Source: Rosa chinensis (lineage: Eukaryota; Streptophyta; Magnoliopsida; Rosales; Rosaceae). Taken from it: 64,000 nucleotides of DNA. Positions 11,801-24,533 of the stretch are shown piece after piece; the stretch's first letter is position 1, and each line of letters begins with the position of its first letter. The position numbers and the translations under genes are program-made. Below the pieces are notes generated by a model. It did not search any database and was not told where the DNA came from. It saw only the letters and a list, made by a program, of their open reading frames with translations. The DNA lies in contig NC_037094.1 in NCBI RefSeq assembly GCF_002994745.2, forward strand, positions 43,723,139 through 43,787,138, in the 5' to 3' direction.

Positions 11801-11883
11801 AAAAAGTATCTCATAAGCTTTTTGATTTTGGTCTACTACAACAGTTATCAAATAATAAATAGCTGGAAATACAACTCCAAAAC

Positions 11884-11896
11884 TAAACAAACTTTT
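11884..11896. repeat. LINE target site duplication, left copy
   Basis: TAAACAAACTTTT here matches 14255-14267 exactly. The poly-T run 11893-11905 is the LINE poly-A tail read on the other strand. Confidence 0.8.
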
Positions 11897-14254
11897 TTTT
11901 TTTTTGAAAGGGGTTTGGAACCCAGCCTAGCTGGGAGGCTCATCCCTACACCCGGTTCCATTTATTATAGTAATAGAATTATTTTGCATCGGGGGAGGGG
12001 GGGGGACATATAACCAGAACCCAGTGCTACATAAAAGATATTACAATTGTCCTCGTAGAGAACGTCATGAATGATAGCAGGAGTCTCATCTAACCAAAGA
12101 TCATCTAAAAATCCACAACTAGCAAGGTGAGCCAGCCTATCTGCTACACCATTTGCTTCACGGAAGATATGACGAATTCTAACTGATTGAAAAGTAGTAA
12201 GATAATCCTTACAATCATCTAAAATTCGACTAACCTCCAAGAAATTTATCTCCTTACTATTAAGAGCAGCAACTAGGATGGTAGAGTCGCTTTCAATATC
12301 TATGACAGACCAACCTTGGTGAATCCCAAGAAGTAGACCAGCTCTACACGCCTCCGCTTCCATATTGACAACCGAGTGTGCATGTACAAATGGTCTAGCC
12401 AAAGTAGCAATACCCATACCAGAATCATTCCTGACCACTACTCCAATACCAACACGCCCATTTTCCCCACTATAAGCACCATTGACATTAATTTTCAGAC
12501 GACTCTGGGGTGGACATTGCCACTTAGTGAGGCCCCTCTTCTTCTTCCTGACAGCCTTCGGATGGTAGGTTTGATATTCCTCCAACAACTTTACTGTCCA
12601 CTGTATCATATTCATTGGTTGGAAAGACGCATTTTTCCATAGCATGTTATTTCGCTCTGCCCAGATCGCCCATAGTCCCATGAAAAAGAAATCACATTGT
12701 TCAAGCTGAAGGATGTCAATCATGTCTTGGACCCAAGATGAAACATTTGGAGCCCGGTGCTCACTCACCTTTAGCTTCAAAGGTCCAAACAACCAAAACC
12801 AATTCAATGCATGACAAGAATTAACACATGCAAACCTGTTTCTCTCTCATCCATGCAGAAAAGACAATGTTGGTCTCCAATCTCCACTCTACGTCGCACC
12901 AAAGCTTCTCTTGTAGGAATAGCGTCTTTTAGAAGGTTCCCTACAAAAATCTTGACTTTCTGAGGAATTCTAGCCCTCCAAATGAGAGACCAATATTTCC
13001 TACCCACTCCACCACCATCCCCTGTTGACGTAGACCCCATACTCTCATGTGATAGAGCACTATTGAACACATGATACCCACTTCGAACCGTATAGACCCC
13101 ATTAGTAGTAAAGTGCCAGACTAGTCTATCAGATGCCTCACCCAGGCTTAATGGAATACTAGCAATTCTATCAACTTCCCCCTGAGTAAGAAGCTCTCCC
13201 ATAAACTCCACAGCCCACTCTTTCGTGTCTTCATCAATTAAGTCGGAGACTTTTGGGTCCTCTAAGCCCTCAATGACACGTGAATAGGGTTTAAAAGAAA
13301 ACGGAAACTGTACCCACGAGTCATTCCACATTGAAATGCTTGTCCCATCACCAACTTGATATCTCAACCCCATATTCAACACTTTTCAACCCAATACAGT
13401 ACTTCGCCAGCAATACGACTAGGAAAATATTTAGGAAAATATTTTGCCTTGAAGAGTCTAGTAAGGATAGAATTCGGATGTTGTAGTAGTCTCCACCCTT
13501 GTTTTGCCAGTAAGGCCAGATTAAAGTGATGCATACTGCGAAATCCCAAACCTCCTTCATTCTTAGGAGTGCACAACTTCTCCCAAGCAAGCCAGTGAAT
13601 TTTCTACACATCCCCTTCATCACCCCACCAAAACCGAGCCATTAACCGATGCATCTCATCACATAAATACTTTGGAATCTCAAAACAACTCATAACATAA
13701 GATGGAATTGCTTGAGCCACCGCTTTGATTAAAACTTCCTTACTAGCAGTACTAAGTGTTTTTTCTCTCCAACCCTGAGTACGATTCCGTATCTTCTCAA
13801 CCAAATATCCAAAAGCTTCCGACTTTGAATAGCTCAGCTCTGTAGGAAGGCCCAAGTATTTATCATGTTTCTCAACTCTCAACACCCCAAGAATAGTCGT
13901 GATACCCTCATGCATCAACAGGTGAACATTTTTACTGAAAGAGATACAACTCTTCTGATAGTTCACTTGTTGTCCCGAAGCCTTTTCATACTCAACCAAA
14001 ATAAGCTTCAAAGCTTCACAATCCTCTATTCCTGCCTTGAAAAAAAAAATGAAAGAATCGTCTGCAAAGAACAAGTGTGAAATACTAGGAGCATTACGAC
14101 AAATTTTAACCCCATGCATAGTACCAACTCTTTCTGCATGCAGAATGCTTCTAGAGAGAACTTCAACACATAATAGAAACAAATACGGTGAGATCGAGTC
14201 CCCCTGCCTCAAGCCTCTAGAAGGAATTATTCGGCCTCTTGGCTCCCTACTTAT
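11897..14254 (-). mobile_element. 5'-truncated non-LTR retrotransposon (plant L1-type LINE)
   Basis: On the - strand the remaining ORF2 shows, in order, the end of reverse transcriptase (GLRQGDSISPYLF, then the FADD catalytic box in LFFADDSFIF), a zf-RVT segment (RKYWSLIWRARIPQKVKIF, C..C pairs) and a plant RNase H domain (GIGVVVRNDSGMG, EAEACRAGL, IESDS, HIFREANGVADRLAH). The frame is broken several times: a stop near 13606, a deletion/frameshift near 13380 and another near 12805. The 3' end has a poly-A tail (11905-11893). The 13-bp duplication TAAACAAACTTTT at 11884-11896 and 14255-14267 marks target-primed integration. The endonuclease and most of reverse transcriptase were lost at insertion. 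Confidence 0.92.
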
Positions 14255-14267
14255 AAACAAACTTTTA
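14255..14267. repeat. LINE target site duplication, right copy
   Basis: TAAACAAACTTTT, identical to 11884-11896. Confidence 0.8.
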
Positions 14268-15690
14268 AATAATAGAATTTGTATTAAACTAAATACAGTG
14301 TATTGTTGATGATAATCCACATTACACTTTTTGATCACATTCATAAATATATGTCCCTTGAAAACTAGTGTAAAAGCCTAAAATAATTTCAGTACTTCCA
14401 TGTGAACAAAATCCAAGAGAAAGATATTGAAAATCCAAGAGAAAGATATTAACAAGCTTTTGCAACTCTTCATGTATATAACCGTTGTAATTGATGTACT
14501 TTGAGATATCTACCTCTGAAATGACAACCTTCTTCACCATTTTGCATTATGATAACACATTAACCAACATGATTTACTCTCAAATGAGAAGGCATTGGGC
14601 TAAGTTTAATCAAATAGAAATTACTGAAGCACACATTGTACATTTGAAGCAACTGACATATCACTGATACCATACACAAGCAGTAATTACTTGGGAAAAA
14701 TGTAAAACAGGAGATAATATAATGTATGTTCTTTCTTCAGTTTATTTATTTTTTTGAGAAGTGAAGTTGTACTTTTCACTATACAATCATGAGTTGAGCA
14801 TTCACAGAAGTCATGCAGGTTAAATGCAAGAGAATGAGAGAAGGTGTGCTTCTCCTAAAGAAATTTGCTATCTATAATAGGAATGAAGATATTTGTTGAA
14901 AATAATGGTAAAGACAAGTCACCTCTATTGACGTCTGTTAGGTCCTCAATTGACTTTTGTGTAGGTTTTTAAGAGATCTCAATACCTGAAATTTTAAGAT
15001 GAATACCAGAATTTCATTACAAAACTACAAGTGACTATTAGTTTTCTTGCAAGCTTATACAACCAGCTGAAATCAAATAGCACGTTAACTTGTGACCCGA
15101 TACAATACAATGGAATGGAATTCTTGTGTCCACAGAATCAATACAACTACTACAGGAAAATCAGCCTACAAAGTTAGAAAGAAATAAATTAAAAATTAAT
15201 TATTGTCCGAACAGGAAACCTCAACAATGAACAATTGTATAAAGATCTATTAATATTCACTTTGGTACACATTTATAAGGCAATGATCAACATGTGTAGA
15301 AGCCTAATAATTAGAAAAAGTTGATTCCACTTCTTTATTGACAAGGACCACAGTACATCAACATCGACGATTTCATCTTTTTGTCTGGAATCCCAAATTG
15401 CTCCAATTTCACGTCATTTTAACTCGATTTCCGCAACTCCGCTTATTTTCTACAAAACAAATAAAATGGATTAATCACATATTAATGGACCTAGGGATTA
15501 GCTTATTTCTAGTGTTTTAGATACAATTACATGCATAGAAATAAGTGTAATCATCGCCTCTTAATACAATCACTCCCCCTTGTTCAGCTACTGTGACATT
15601 GTAATATCTGTTAATCAAAGCAAATATTGCTAAATATTATAATATATAATTTGGATTATATATAGCAATTGGTAATTGTACACACCTAGT
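14268..15690. other. No gene seen
   Basis: AT-rich filler with only short unsupported frames. A 'tactacaggaaaatcagcc' string near 15148 resembles a CACTA end in the same orientation as 11433, but has no matching partner. It probably belongs to the same old transposon complex. Confidence 0.4.
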
Positions 15691-15699
15691 TTAAAGGTT

Positions 15700-17362
15700 T
15701 GTAAGTGGCTTCTTACTAAACCCTATGAAAGTCAACAACTCGATGTCCTCCTTTGGAGTATTTACTTTGACGTTGAATAGGCAAGGAAGACCTTTTTCCT
15801 CTTGCTTTTCATCATCCTTTAGTTCTGCTCTTGTTTGCTTGCCATACATTTTTCCTCATGTTTTGAAAAGAGCCCTCCGTATATGCATTGAATGCACCTT
15901 GAGAACCCTTAGTTTCTTTTCCTTTATTGATCGCTTAGCCGGCTTTGGAGGATCATCTGTGCTAAAAGAACATTTTGATTGAACTTTGAGCAGGAGATTC
16001 AGCTTTCTAGCCGTGCAAACCTACACATATGAATTATTCCATGAGAAATATATAAGTTGGTCACTAAGTCACGACCTTGTTTCTTCATGATATGATAAAA
16101 TTATACAATGAAATTAATGCATGCCTAGGAAATGAGTTATATAAAGAATAAAGCATATGTGACCTTGCCTGGCAGGGGATTCATGCAAATATTTTTGCCC
16201 ATCAATAATCTTGATGGATCATTAGAATATGCCTCTGAGCCTCTGAATTCATGCATATTAAGGTCAGCTCTGAACTTTAATTGATCTTGGCACTCCCCAT
16301 GCTTGCCTTCAGCTCGCTGTTCTAAATAAGCCAACACCTCTCCAACGATATGTTTAATTGTTGCCCCTTGGAATGAGTCTAGTATCCTCTCCATTCTCTC
16401 CATTAATTTTGTCAACCGGCCTTCTCTTTGTTACATATTAGAAACCCTTTTATGCAGGCCTTCTACACTCAACATTATTTATTTTGAATCATATATTTTC
16501 TCATTTGCATCAGACTCATTCCCATGGATTGTAGGATTTGTGCTCCAAACATTCTGGTTTGTGTTGGTGACTCCTCCCTTTTGTTCCACCCACCTAATCA
16601 ATTTATTTACTAAAATAGTGTTCCCATGCAGCGATTGGAGTGATTTGTTTGTCAACCCATCTGGATCCATTATCAACGACATCAAAGTAAAAGTTCTGTA
16701 GGAATAGCAAACAAATTGCTTGGTTGCGGAACCCTTTCAACTGCATCGATATGACCGACTCCTATATCTTATAGTAGCAGAACGTTGCCCAATTTAGATC
16801 CTTTATTATGTTCGTCTCTACTAGAGTAGAAATTAATGACTGGCCGACCAAATTGGTTCTATTGGGACATAAAATGCATGCGACCTCATAAAGTGTATAG
16901 GCTGTCTTGAATATTTCATCAGGCCATGTACTTTCCATGATACATTTCTTCAAACTTGCAATGTGTAGCCCACCTTCTTCACCCCCCAATTGTTTCCTAA
17001 TTAACCTAACAAGACTTTCATTCATATCTCCCGTCATTTGAATGTCTAATCCACTATCCTTTATGTCTATGACACGTGCAAAGTCTTTAGGTCCAAAGGG
17101 TACTTCTTTGCCATGTATCAACACAATCTCGTTTAGAGAATCATTATTATTAACCATCATCTCACATACAGTGTCATATATTGTGGTGCATCCCAGGCGA
17201 TGTAACTGGGACAAAGCCGATAGTGGAGACGACATTTGCTTGGTCCATCGTCAGACCCCGAGTGGTTTCAACGAATTGCATTGGCGTTAACATAATCGTA
17301 CACACTTCTTCATCTTGTATTTCGTTCTTCTTCACTAAATTAATGGCGTCGCCCGTTGACAT
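15700..17362 (-). pseudogene. N-terminal part of a transposon-associated Ulp1-type protein gene, decayed
   Basis: On the - strand a long frame reads through 17362-17174 (TPMQFVETTRGLTMDQANVV), 17235-16762 (LHRLGCTTIYDTVCEMM, SLKKCIMESTWPDEIFKTAY, LNWATFCYYKI) and on in the same frame past a stop at about 16762 (SMQLKGFRNQAICLLFLQNF, RWVDKQITPIAAWEHYFSK). Further stops follow at about 16617 and 16500. More coding-like sequence lies at 16415-16137 (LMERMERILDSF) and 15985-15700 (a Lys-rich segment with one stop, then NVKVNTPKEDIELLTFIGFS). This layout resembles the N-terminal half of plant mobile-element proteins whose C-terminus is an Ulp1-like protease. That family call is inference; the protease expected downstream is not there. 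The gene is clearly dead. Confidence 0.6.
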
Positions 17363-18590
17363 AGAATCTGATATTAATATTAGAGATATATTACAATCCT
17401 ACATGGTTCACAGTTTAATAATTCTTCTTCACCCTCTCTTTGTTGAAAGGGAAAGCTGAGTTTGTATACTGAACTTCTAAAGCATGGGACTAACTTTAAC
17501 GTGCTTAAGTCTCCATAACTAATAGAAACTGATTTGACTTATAGGTTAACTATTCAATTTTTGAATGATAATCGATAACTATGCATCTTATCTACTTTCA
17601 ATATTTAATTCATGATTAATTTTTTATTTCATTTATTCCATATTTTCTCTTGGATGTGATCCTTCTTATTTTTATTTTTTGGCGATCATTTGTTGTCGTT
17701 TGCTGGTGTTCTATCATGATTGTCATGCAATTACATTGGAGTTCATATTAAATACTTCTCAGTTACTTCAAAAAAAAAAGGTTCAACGATTTTTGGGATT
17801 TGGTAAATTGGCATTAGTCAAAGTTATTTTATAAGGGTCAAGTTCTGGAGGTCCAATTGGTATAAGCTGCGTAAGATTTGTCGACTTTAGTTAGACAATG
17901 GGTTTGCAGCAAAGTTGCAACGTATATTGGTACACCCCACCAAAGAAATAACCTCCAACCAAACAAATTGCTGCACATACTAATTCTTATTGAAAATATG
18001 ACTGCCAAACAAACAAACAAAAATTACGAAGACTAAGCTTATCATGGAAACAAAAATAATACACAAGGACACCACAAAGTCTATGAAAACAGTAGTACTA
18101 GATAAACTGATAAAATGATGCCAAAACTGAAAATATGACTACCACAACAACCAAACAAAAACAAAATAAAAACGTCCCTGTTTTGGGTATGGGCTCTCAC
18201 AATAAATTACTCAAACTGTCATTTCATTAATAGTTAAGACCAAGATATAACCTAGATGTCCTTAGACACATGATCTCGCCGCTTACTGTGGTTACATATC
18301 TTTCTTCCGATTGGTGGAAGAGGATGTTTTTGAATAGCTCACTTTCACCTATTGGCATTGTTGGGTTGTGGTCAGGGAGGGGGAGTTGTTATAATCACAA
18401 CCACCCATGCACGTCACATATGGCATCGAAGCTCCTGCTGCTGCTCCAATCAATATTCGACGGTGTTAATTCCTTGGATGAAGAACAATTTCAAGTGTCA
18501 ATCGAGTACGCTGGTCCTCCGAGTGAAACTGACACCAAATTACAAAAAGTAAATATTTAATCAGTCTATTGCATCAAAAAAATAGTTAGG
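17363..18590. other. No gene firmly seen
   Basis: Non-coding-looking AT-rich DNA with one 96-codon + frame at 18270-18560 that has no recognisable motif. It separates two fragments of transposon protein genes. Confidence 0.4.
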
Positions 18591-18594
18591 TAAG

Positions 18595-19040
18595 TTACGG
18601 TACTAATATCGATGTTGACCACATGCCACGGTAGTACTGCATGTGCCTTATAACAAATACCCCACTCTCATATTTTTGTTCATGTGTTGGGTTAACGTCC
18701 GACAGGTTAAGAGTGAATGATGGAAAATGATAAAGTTTGGAGTTTGACCATGTTGTTTCAGTACCAAATACCTTCTGCAACATTGTTATCTGCCCACATT
18801 GATATCACATCATAATCATAGACAAAGAATGCAATTAATAAAAAGGGACACTGTCTATGGTGGAACTAACCACGTCTCTTGCATGATCCATTCCCCTCTC
18901 ACGTGACCTTACATCAAGGAAGCTGTCCAGCACCTCTGCATTTTTTTCAGGGAGGTGCATGACCAACAGAAACCAGTGCTCTTCCATATTGTCATGCAAG
19001 GGGATGAATATTTGCATCATAGTCCTCAATATGGTAAAGA
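18595..19040 (-). pseudogene. Ulp1/C48-type cysteine protease fragment with Cys replaced
   Basis: Two exon-like pieces on the - strand. About 19029-18870 encodes IFIPLHDNMEEHWFLLVMHL and EVLDSF, which carry the His-Trp and Asp motifs of C48 (Ulp1/SENP) proteases. About 18783-18620 encodes FGTETTWSNSKLYHF, LNLSDVNPTHEQKYESGVFVIRHMQYY. In related proteins the residue before GVFVIRHMQ is the catalytic Cys; here the codon at 18664-18666 is AGT (Ser). A GT donor follows ARDV at the end of the first piece. Plant MULE and related elements often carry such domains. With the Cys lost and no N-terminal part in line, it is not an active protease. Confidence 0.75.
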
Positions 19041-21356
19041 ATATATATTTAATAAATTTTCAAGTATAATGGGACTATAATTGCAGAAATTTGCCTTGGA
19101 GCATTGTTGGAGATGGCGATGAAACCTCTTAAGACCGCATATCTCAATGGTTGATGTGAGCCACTTAGCATAGCTACATGGTTTATCTTTTACCCTTGCT
19201 CGTTCCTGCGATATGAAATGATTTGTTAGCCAAACCATGTGGATGCATTTTCTAGCAATGTTTTGGGCAACAGATGTTCATACCCCAAAAAGGGAAGGGA
19301 GAAACCAATGCACTGACTCTGGCTCATTCAAATACGCCGCAGATATGTTTATGACTTGGTTATATTAAGTGGACATGCATTAAATGAGTGTGAAAATAAA
19401 TATCTAATCAATTATATGTACAATGGGAAATAGATGAGAGTAGCCTTGCAAGATAGTGGAGTTGTTGGAGAGAGACACTGAAATTTCTTTCTAGTAACGG
19501 CGTAGTCACCATAACTAGCTACTACTTCACTGCATGCATATTTAACAGTGTTTAGTTAGGAATATAAATCTAACCCTGTATCGAATAATTGAAGGCCCCT
19601 ACTCCTACTTTTAGTATCAGTATGATAACATGACTGGGTTCCAATAAACACAGATGAGCTTAGATCTAGTATTATACTATTAAATCCAATATTAGTTTGA
19701 CAACAGTGGATAAAATTTCTTGAATAAAGAGATAACCAGGTTCATATCAGACTAAACTACAATTACAATAGCTTAGGAACATAAATCAAAGCCTACAATT
19801 ATAATAATAAGTAATTACACAAAATAATAGCATAATTTTTTATCTCCACTTGTTTTCTTGTAGACAAAGAAATTTAATGAAAGTAAAATTTATTAAATAA
19901 ATCAATCAATCTTTCAAATTTTGACTAAATAAGCTTAGTTGGTACATGAGTCCTACAAAAGGTACACGTGGCTCATACATCACCAAAATTATGTGAGATT
20001 TGAAGATGACATATGCCAAAACACGAGTGATCCATCGATTGAATGAAACGGAAGCATCAATTATGGAAGCGTCGATTTATCGCTGATTGATTGTTGCTCG
20101 AGTTAAGCATTTAAAGCGGATCAATCGTATTAAACTGATTGATCTTTATGAAAATCAAGCATTAAATACAAATATCGATCAGATTAAATTGTTTAATTCT
20201 GATTGAAATCAAGTATTAAATCAAATCATATTTGATTGCCATATTCCTTAAATAAAATGTAATTAAATCAACGAATTTAAACTGATTGATTTAATTACAT
20301 ATTTACGAAATGTGATTAATGCTATGTCATCAATGCATTCCAAATTGAGGGAGGCGACAACACTATAAATACCCCCTCTCAAATCAAGATGAGATGACGA
20401 TAGACGGAGGGACGCAAGCAGACGGAAGAAACCTCTGTAAAGCTCAGAAGTATCCCAAACTCATGAAGAACCATCAAGCTACCAAATAGCCAGTTTCTTC
20501 ACCTCACTAACTTCAAACAAACAAGGGAAATCACCTGCAAACTCAGAAGTCATCAAACTCGCGAAAAATCAACAAGCACCAAGCAAACGTGCCGATTCCT
20601 CAAAGCCATACTCACCACGTGACACCTCTCTTGGTTCAGGTCTGATCAAGATCAAGCCTCTTCAGCCCTTGATCATCTATCATCTTCAAGTCGTTAAAAA
20701 AAGCAAAGGTTTTGCCAAGTTCTTCATCAAGCTCGTGAACAATCAACAAACATCAAACACACATGTCGATTCATCCTCTTCTAAAGCCGAAGAACAGTCA
20801 CCACATGACATTGCTCGTGGCCCAAACCCAATTAAGGTAAAACTTCTGCAACCTTTGATCAACCGTCATCTTTAAATCTCCAACCCGATAAGAAGCTCAA
20901 ACTACAACCATTTGATTCAAGATCAAGTGCCCACCACCCTTGGATCAAATCAATGTCGGAGATCGAATCAGAGGAGATTCTTGTGAAAGAGCATCCACAG
21001 AGATTGTAACCCCCAAATTCATTACTAAAATATATAATATTTTGTACACGTGTCCTTTTCTCATTCGTTGCTGGATTTTAGTGTTTACACTTCTCCAATG
21101 CCATTCTTCCTAAATAAAAATTTCATGAGATGTGCATTTCTCAGGTGTGATGAGACCGCTTATTGCGAAAATTGGGGCTTTGGGTTTACTCCTTTGTTGT
21201 TTTCGAGAACGAAGAGTCTTTTATGGCTGCTGTTTAACCCTCGTCACGGGGTCAGGTTTGAGCTATTTTCACCAATAAATATAGTTTGCAAGTTAGAGTG
21301 GTGTTGATATAATTGCGGTGACAATATAATTTTCTACATACAAATAGTATCACATA
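19041..21356. other. No gene seen; possible old LTR around 20.0-21.1 kb
   Basis: A short - frame at 19238-19026 abuts the Ulp1 fragment but shows no domain. From about 20360 a TATAAATA box (20364-20371) is followed by a C-rich leader and, near 21005, a 'gagattgtaaccccc' string, an arrangement like the U3-R-U5 of an LTR. No TG/CA ends or target duplication could be fixed, so this is only a possibility. Confidence 0.35.
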
Positions 21357-21729
21357 ATTTTAGTTGGGATTAATTTCAGTTTACCCCCTGAGGTTTGGGG
21401 GTGTCATCATGTCACCACCTAGACTCTCAATTTTGAATTTTTACCCCCAAACTTTCTAAATTCAGTTAGTCATGTCCAATTTCTCGGATTCCGTCCAAAT
21501 TGGACATTAATTTTGACGATCTTACCCACTTTGAAGCCTTTTAGGGTCATTTTAAGACAACAAAAAAACTCATATGTGTCCTTAAAAGGCTTCAAAGTGG
21601 GTTAGATTGTCAGAATTAACCTCCAATTTGGACAAAATCTGAGAAATTGGACACGACTGAGTGAAATTGAAAAGTTTGGAGAGTAAAAATTCAAAATTGA
21701 GAGTCGAGGGAAATTAATCATTTTAGTTG
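21357..21729. mobile_element. Foldback MITE with 10-bp target duplication
   Basis: The two halves are inverted copies of about 150 bp: the left arm GATTAATTTCAGTTTACCCC... pairs with the right arm ending ...GAGGGAAATTAATC. The loop is short (about 21545-21580). ATTTTAGTTG occurs at 21357-21366 and again at 21720-21729, a duplication of the length made by Mutator-like transposases. No coding capacity. Confidence 0.8.
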
Positions 21730-21827
21730 AAAAATAGCTTAAAAAGAATACATCATTCTGTACATTAATTAGTTTATCAAGGGGGTGGGAGTGTTCATGA
21801 AGCTACCTCCTCATGTATGAGTTCCTC

Positions 21828-22215
21828 CTAGGGTCCCTCATCAGCATAGCCATCCAGCACTGGTGACTTGGTCAATTTTTTTAGTGGGTCTTGACTGCTT
21901 CTACCATGTTCACCGAGCAAATCCTCATCCATTTCCTCCACAAAGGTTGTAACAATGGTTCAACTCAACAGGTTGTGAGTCTTATTGGCCTTTAAATTCA
22001 CAATTCCCACAACCTCAGAAACAATTTCCTCAATGCAATCACCATTCAATATTTCAAGCATCGCACGTTCTAAGTTAAATACATGTAATCTTAACTCCTC
22101 CAGCTTGGGTTCCATGCAATCAACTGTGTATGCCAACCTCCCAATTTCTATTTCTAAACAAGCGACATCCAAATTAACAGAATCCACCAAATGTACCCCT
22201 CTTGGTCCTGGCTTG
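21828..22215 (-). pseudogene. 3' part of a coding exon split by the Athila-like element
   Basis: On the - strand an open frame (PGPRGVHLVDSVNLDVACLE, CMEPKLEELRLHVFNLERAM) begins exactly at the retrotransposon edge. Removing the element and one GCTTG copy joins it in frame to 36190-36240 (MMEEHNQKHFEESK). A TGA at 21960-21962 interrupts it, but the same frame stays coding-like to a TAG at 21828 (TFVEEMDEDLLGEHG, LTKSPVLDGYADEGP). The protein would be acidic with a predicted coiled coil; I do not recognise it. It may belong to the Ulp1-type transposon gene family nearby, which lies on the same strand. Confidence 0.6.
22211..22215. repeat. Target site duplication of the complete Athila-like element, left
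   Basis: GCTTG, repeated at 36185-36189 on the far side of the element. Confidence 0.9.
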
Positions 22216-24533
22216 TGATGTCGCTTTAGGGAGCGCACAATTTAACCCTGAAATGTCATTAGTAGTATAAAGTAAATAGGGATCGTTCTATTCCGGGGAT
22301 TGAGGGTACACCTGTCATTATCAAACAATTAAACAATTAAAATTAAAACAAAGTATAATATTTACAAAAATATAACAAAATATATACATATTTACGAAAA
22401 GGGGGGATATTTTTGATTTTGGTTTTCTTTTCCGAAAATAAAAGCTAAGCTAACAAAATAATTAAAATGCAAAAACATAAAAATACAAATGAAATGCAAG
22501 AACAAAGATCAAACCGAAATATATAATTAAAACCAATTCAAGTTCATCATTGTTCATCATAGTCATGCAAGAGAAGTTGATCATGTGAAACGTTCAAAAG
22601 CAAACAATTTCCCATATTTTACTTTCAATGCTAATTAACCTAAGTGAAAGCACCTAGATTACTCCTATCAAAAATGCAATCAAACCCTAGAAAGCTAGTC
22701 AATCATGTCATGTTTAATGCATTAAGCACCTAGAAAGGCTATCAACTCAAATGTGCAACTTAGTATGGAAAAGTCCACCTAATTGCAATCTTCTTTGATT
22801 AAATTCGGTTTTTGTACAAAACCTTTACTACTTATCGATTCAAGAACACAAGACCAAAAAGTTGATCCATGTTCTCAAATTCGTAGCAACAATCACATAA
22901 AAACCCTAAATGTTTCGAACCATTCAAGATTATCATACAAAAGATTTCTATCATGCAAATTTAATCAAACACTCACACAAAAGCAACCATAAATCACAAT
23001 ATATGAATCTGAAAATTAACAATTAATCATAAAATTTCAGAAATCAATATTTGTTCAAACAATTGTGTCAACTAAGGCATAACCAACGAAAATTACAAAG
23101 CAAAGGTTACAAGGAGAATCGGATTACACCGTGATGAAGATGAGATGAGTGAAGTGATGAATGGTCTCTTGAATTTCGAAAGCAATCTTCAAGGATGGTG
23201 ATGGATGATGTGCACGGCTTGTCTTCTTCTTCCTTGGCCTTGCTTGAACTTCGTGGTTGCCCTAGAGGATGGAGATGAACACGGCTAAGCTAGAGAGAGT
23301 TTTCTGATTTTTCTTCAAAGTGTAAAACGTAAAGGTCGGAACTCTTGACGTTGAGAAGAATGGAGATTATATAGGAGCACGGCCTCCTTGGTCTTTAAGC
23401 CGTCCTCTTTTCTGAATTTCTCACGGAATTAATGTAGTCATTCCACATACTTTCCTCCAATGCAAGCTTGCCACATAAGCCCTATGAGGTGGTGCAACCA
23501 ATCACAAAATTCCAATATTAATTCCCTAAATAATCTTGCCGAAATTCCCTTGATATAATTCTGATTTTTGTAGTTCAATTCGGCCAAACTTCCTTTAGGG
23601 AATTAAGGAATGTATCTAGACTTCTTTTGAGCTTTTCTTGGTCTCCACCTTTTTCTCTTTCCTTTTATTTCTCCCTTGAATATCTCCTTGCCGAATTCTC
23701 TAGGGTTTTCTTTTAATTCACACGGCAACTTCCTTCTTTTCCTCTTGGCTTGGACGGCAAAAGATATTCTAGGGTTTATCTCTTGATGAATTTCCATAAA
23801 AATAGCCCTAGAAAATCTCCCTAGAAAATCTCCTTTTAATTTCTGATTTTTGGGCGCCACTTCCTTGTTTCTCTCTTCATCTTGGACGGCAAAACTCCCC
23901 TAGGGTTTATTCATTCGTCATAAACCCTAAATGTATGGGCTTCATGGGCCTTTGATCCAATTTGCCGAAAATCCAATGAGTCTTGAGAGTTCTTGGGCCT
24001 TGTTGCTTCAACTTCAAGCCTTGTCACCTTCCAACGTCACAATACTTTATTTTTCCATTCCTTTTTCATAGTAACGTTGGAAACTTCATAGGTGGGCTTT
24101 CCTCTTTTCCGCAGGGTTTCCTGGTTGGACCAGGAAAACTTCTTTTCTTCATTTCTGCTCATTTCTGTGGCTCATCTTTGCTCCCCTTGACTTTCGCAAG
24201 CTCCTCTTTCCATTTGTGAGTTCATTTCCACTTTTTAGCTCGGAGGTCCTGAAAATAGAAACTAATAAGAAAAATAGAAACTTTCCTAAAATGAAAAATG
24301 GCAACTTTCCTAAACTGAAAATGGAAAACTTTCTAAAAATGAAAAATAGAAACTACCGAAAATGGAAACTTACTAAAAATGATAAATAGAAACTACAAAA
24401 ATAGAAACTTTCTACAAATAGGAACTTTCCCAATTAAAGAATGGAAACTTTCCTAAACAGGGTTTTAATAAGGAAATAACGCAAGAAATGCAGGGAAAAG
24501 CAAGTAAAACGTCGCATTAAAATGCTCCTATCA
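22216..24533 (-). repeat. 3' LTR of the Athila-like element (2318 bp)
   Basis: Ends TGATGTCGCTTTAGGG...GCTCCTATCA on the + strand, giving TG...CA. It has the same length as 33867-36184. Contains an A-rich tandem array at 24249-24460. Short frames inside also occur in the other LTR and are not genes. Confidence 0.97.

Noticed and set aside
18270..18560. 96-codon + frame near the Ulp1 fragment
   Set aside because: No recognisable motif, and it lies between pieces of - strand genes. Not supported as a gene.
22783..22992. Short frames inside LTRs (also 23603-24219, 34434-34643, 35254-35870)
   Set aside because: They occur in identical pairs because the LTRs are duplicates, and have no coding character.
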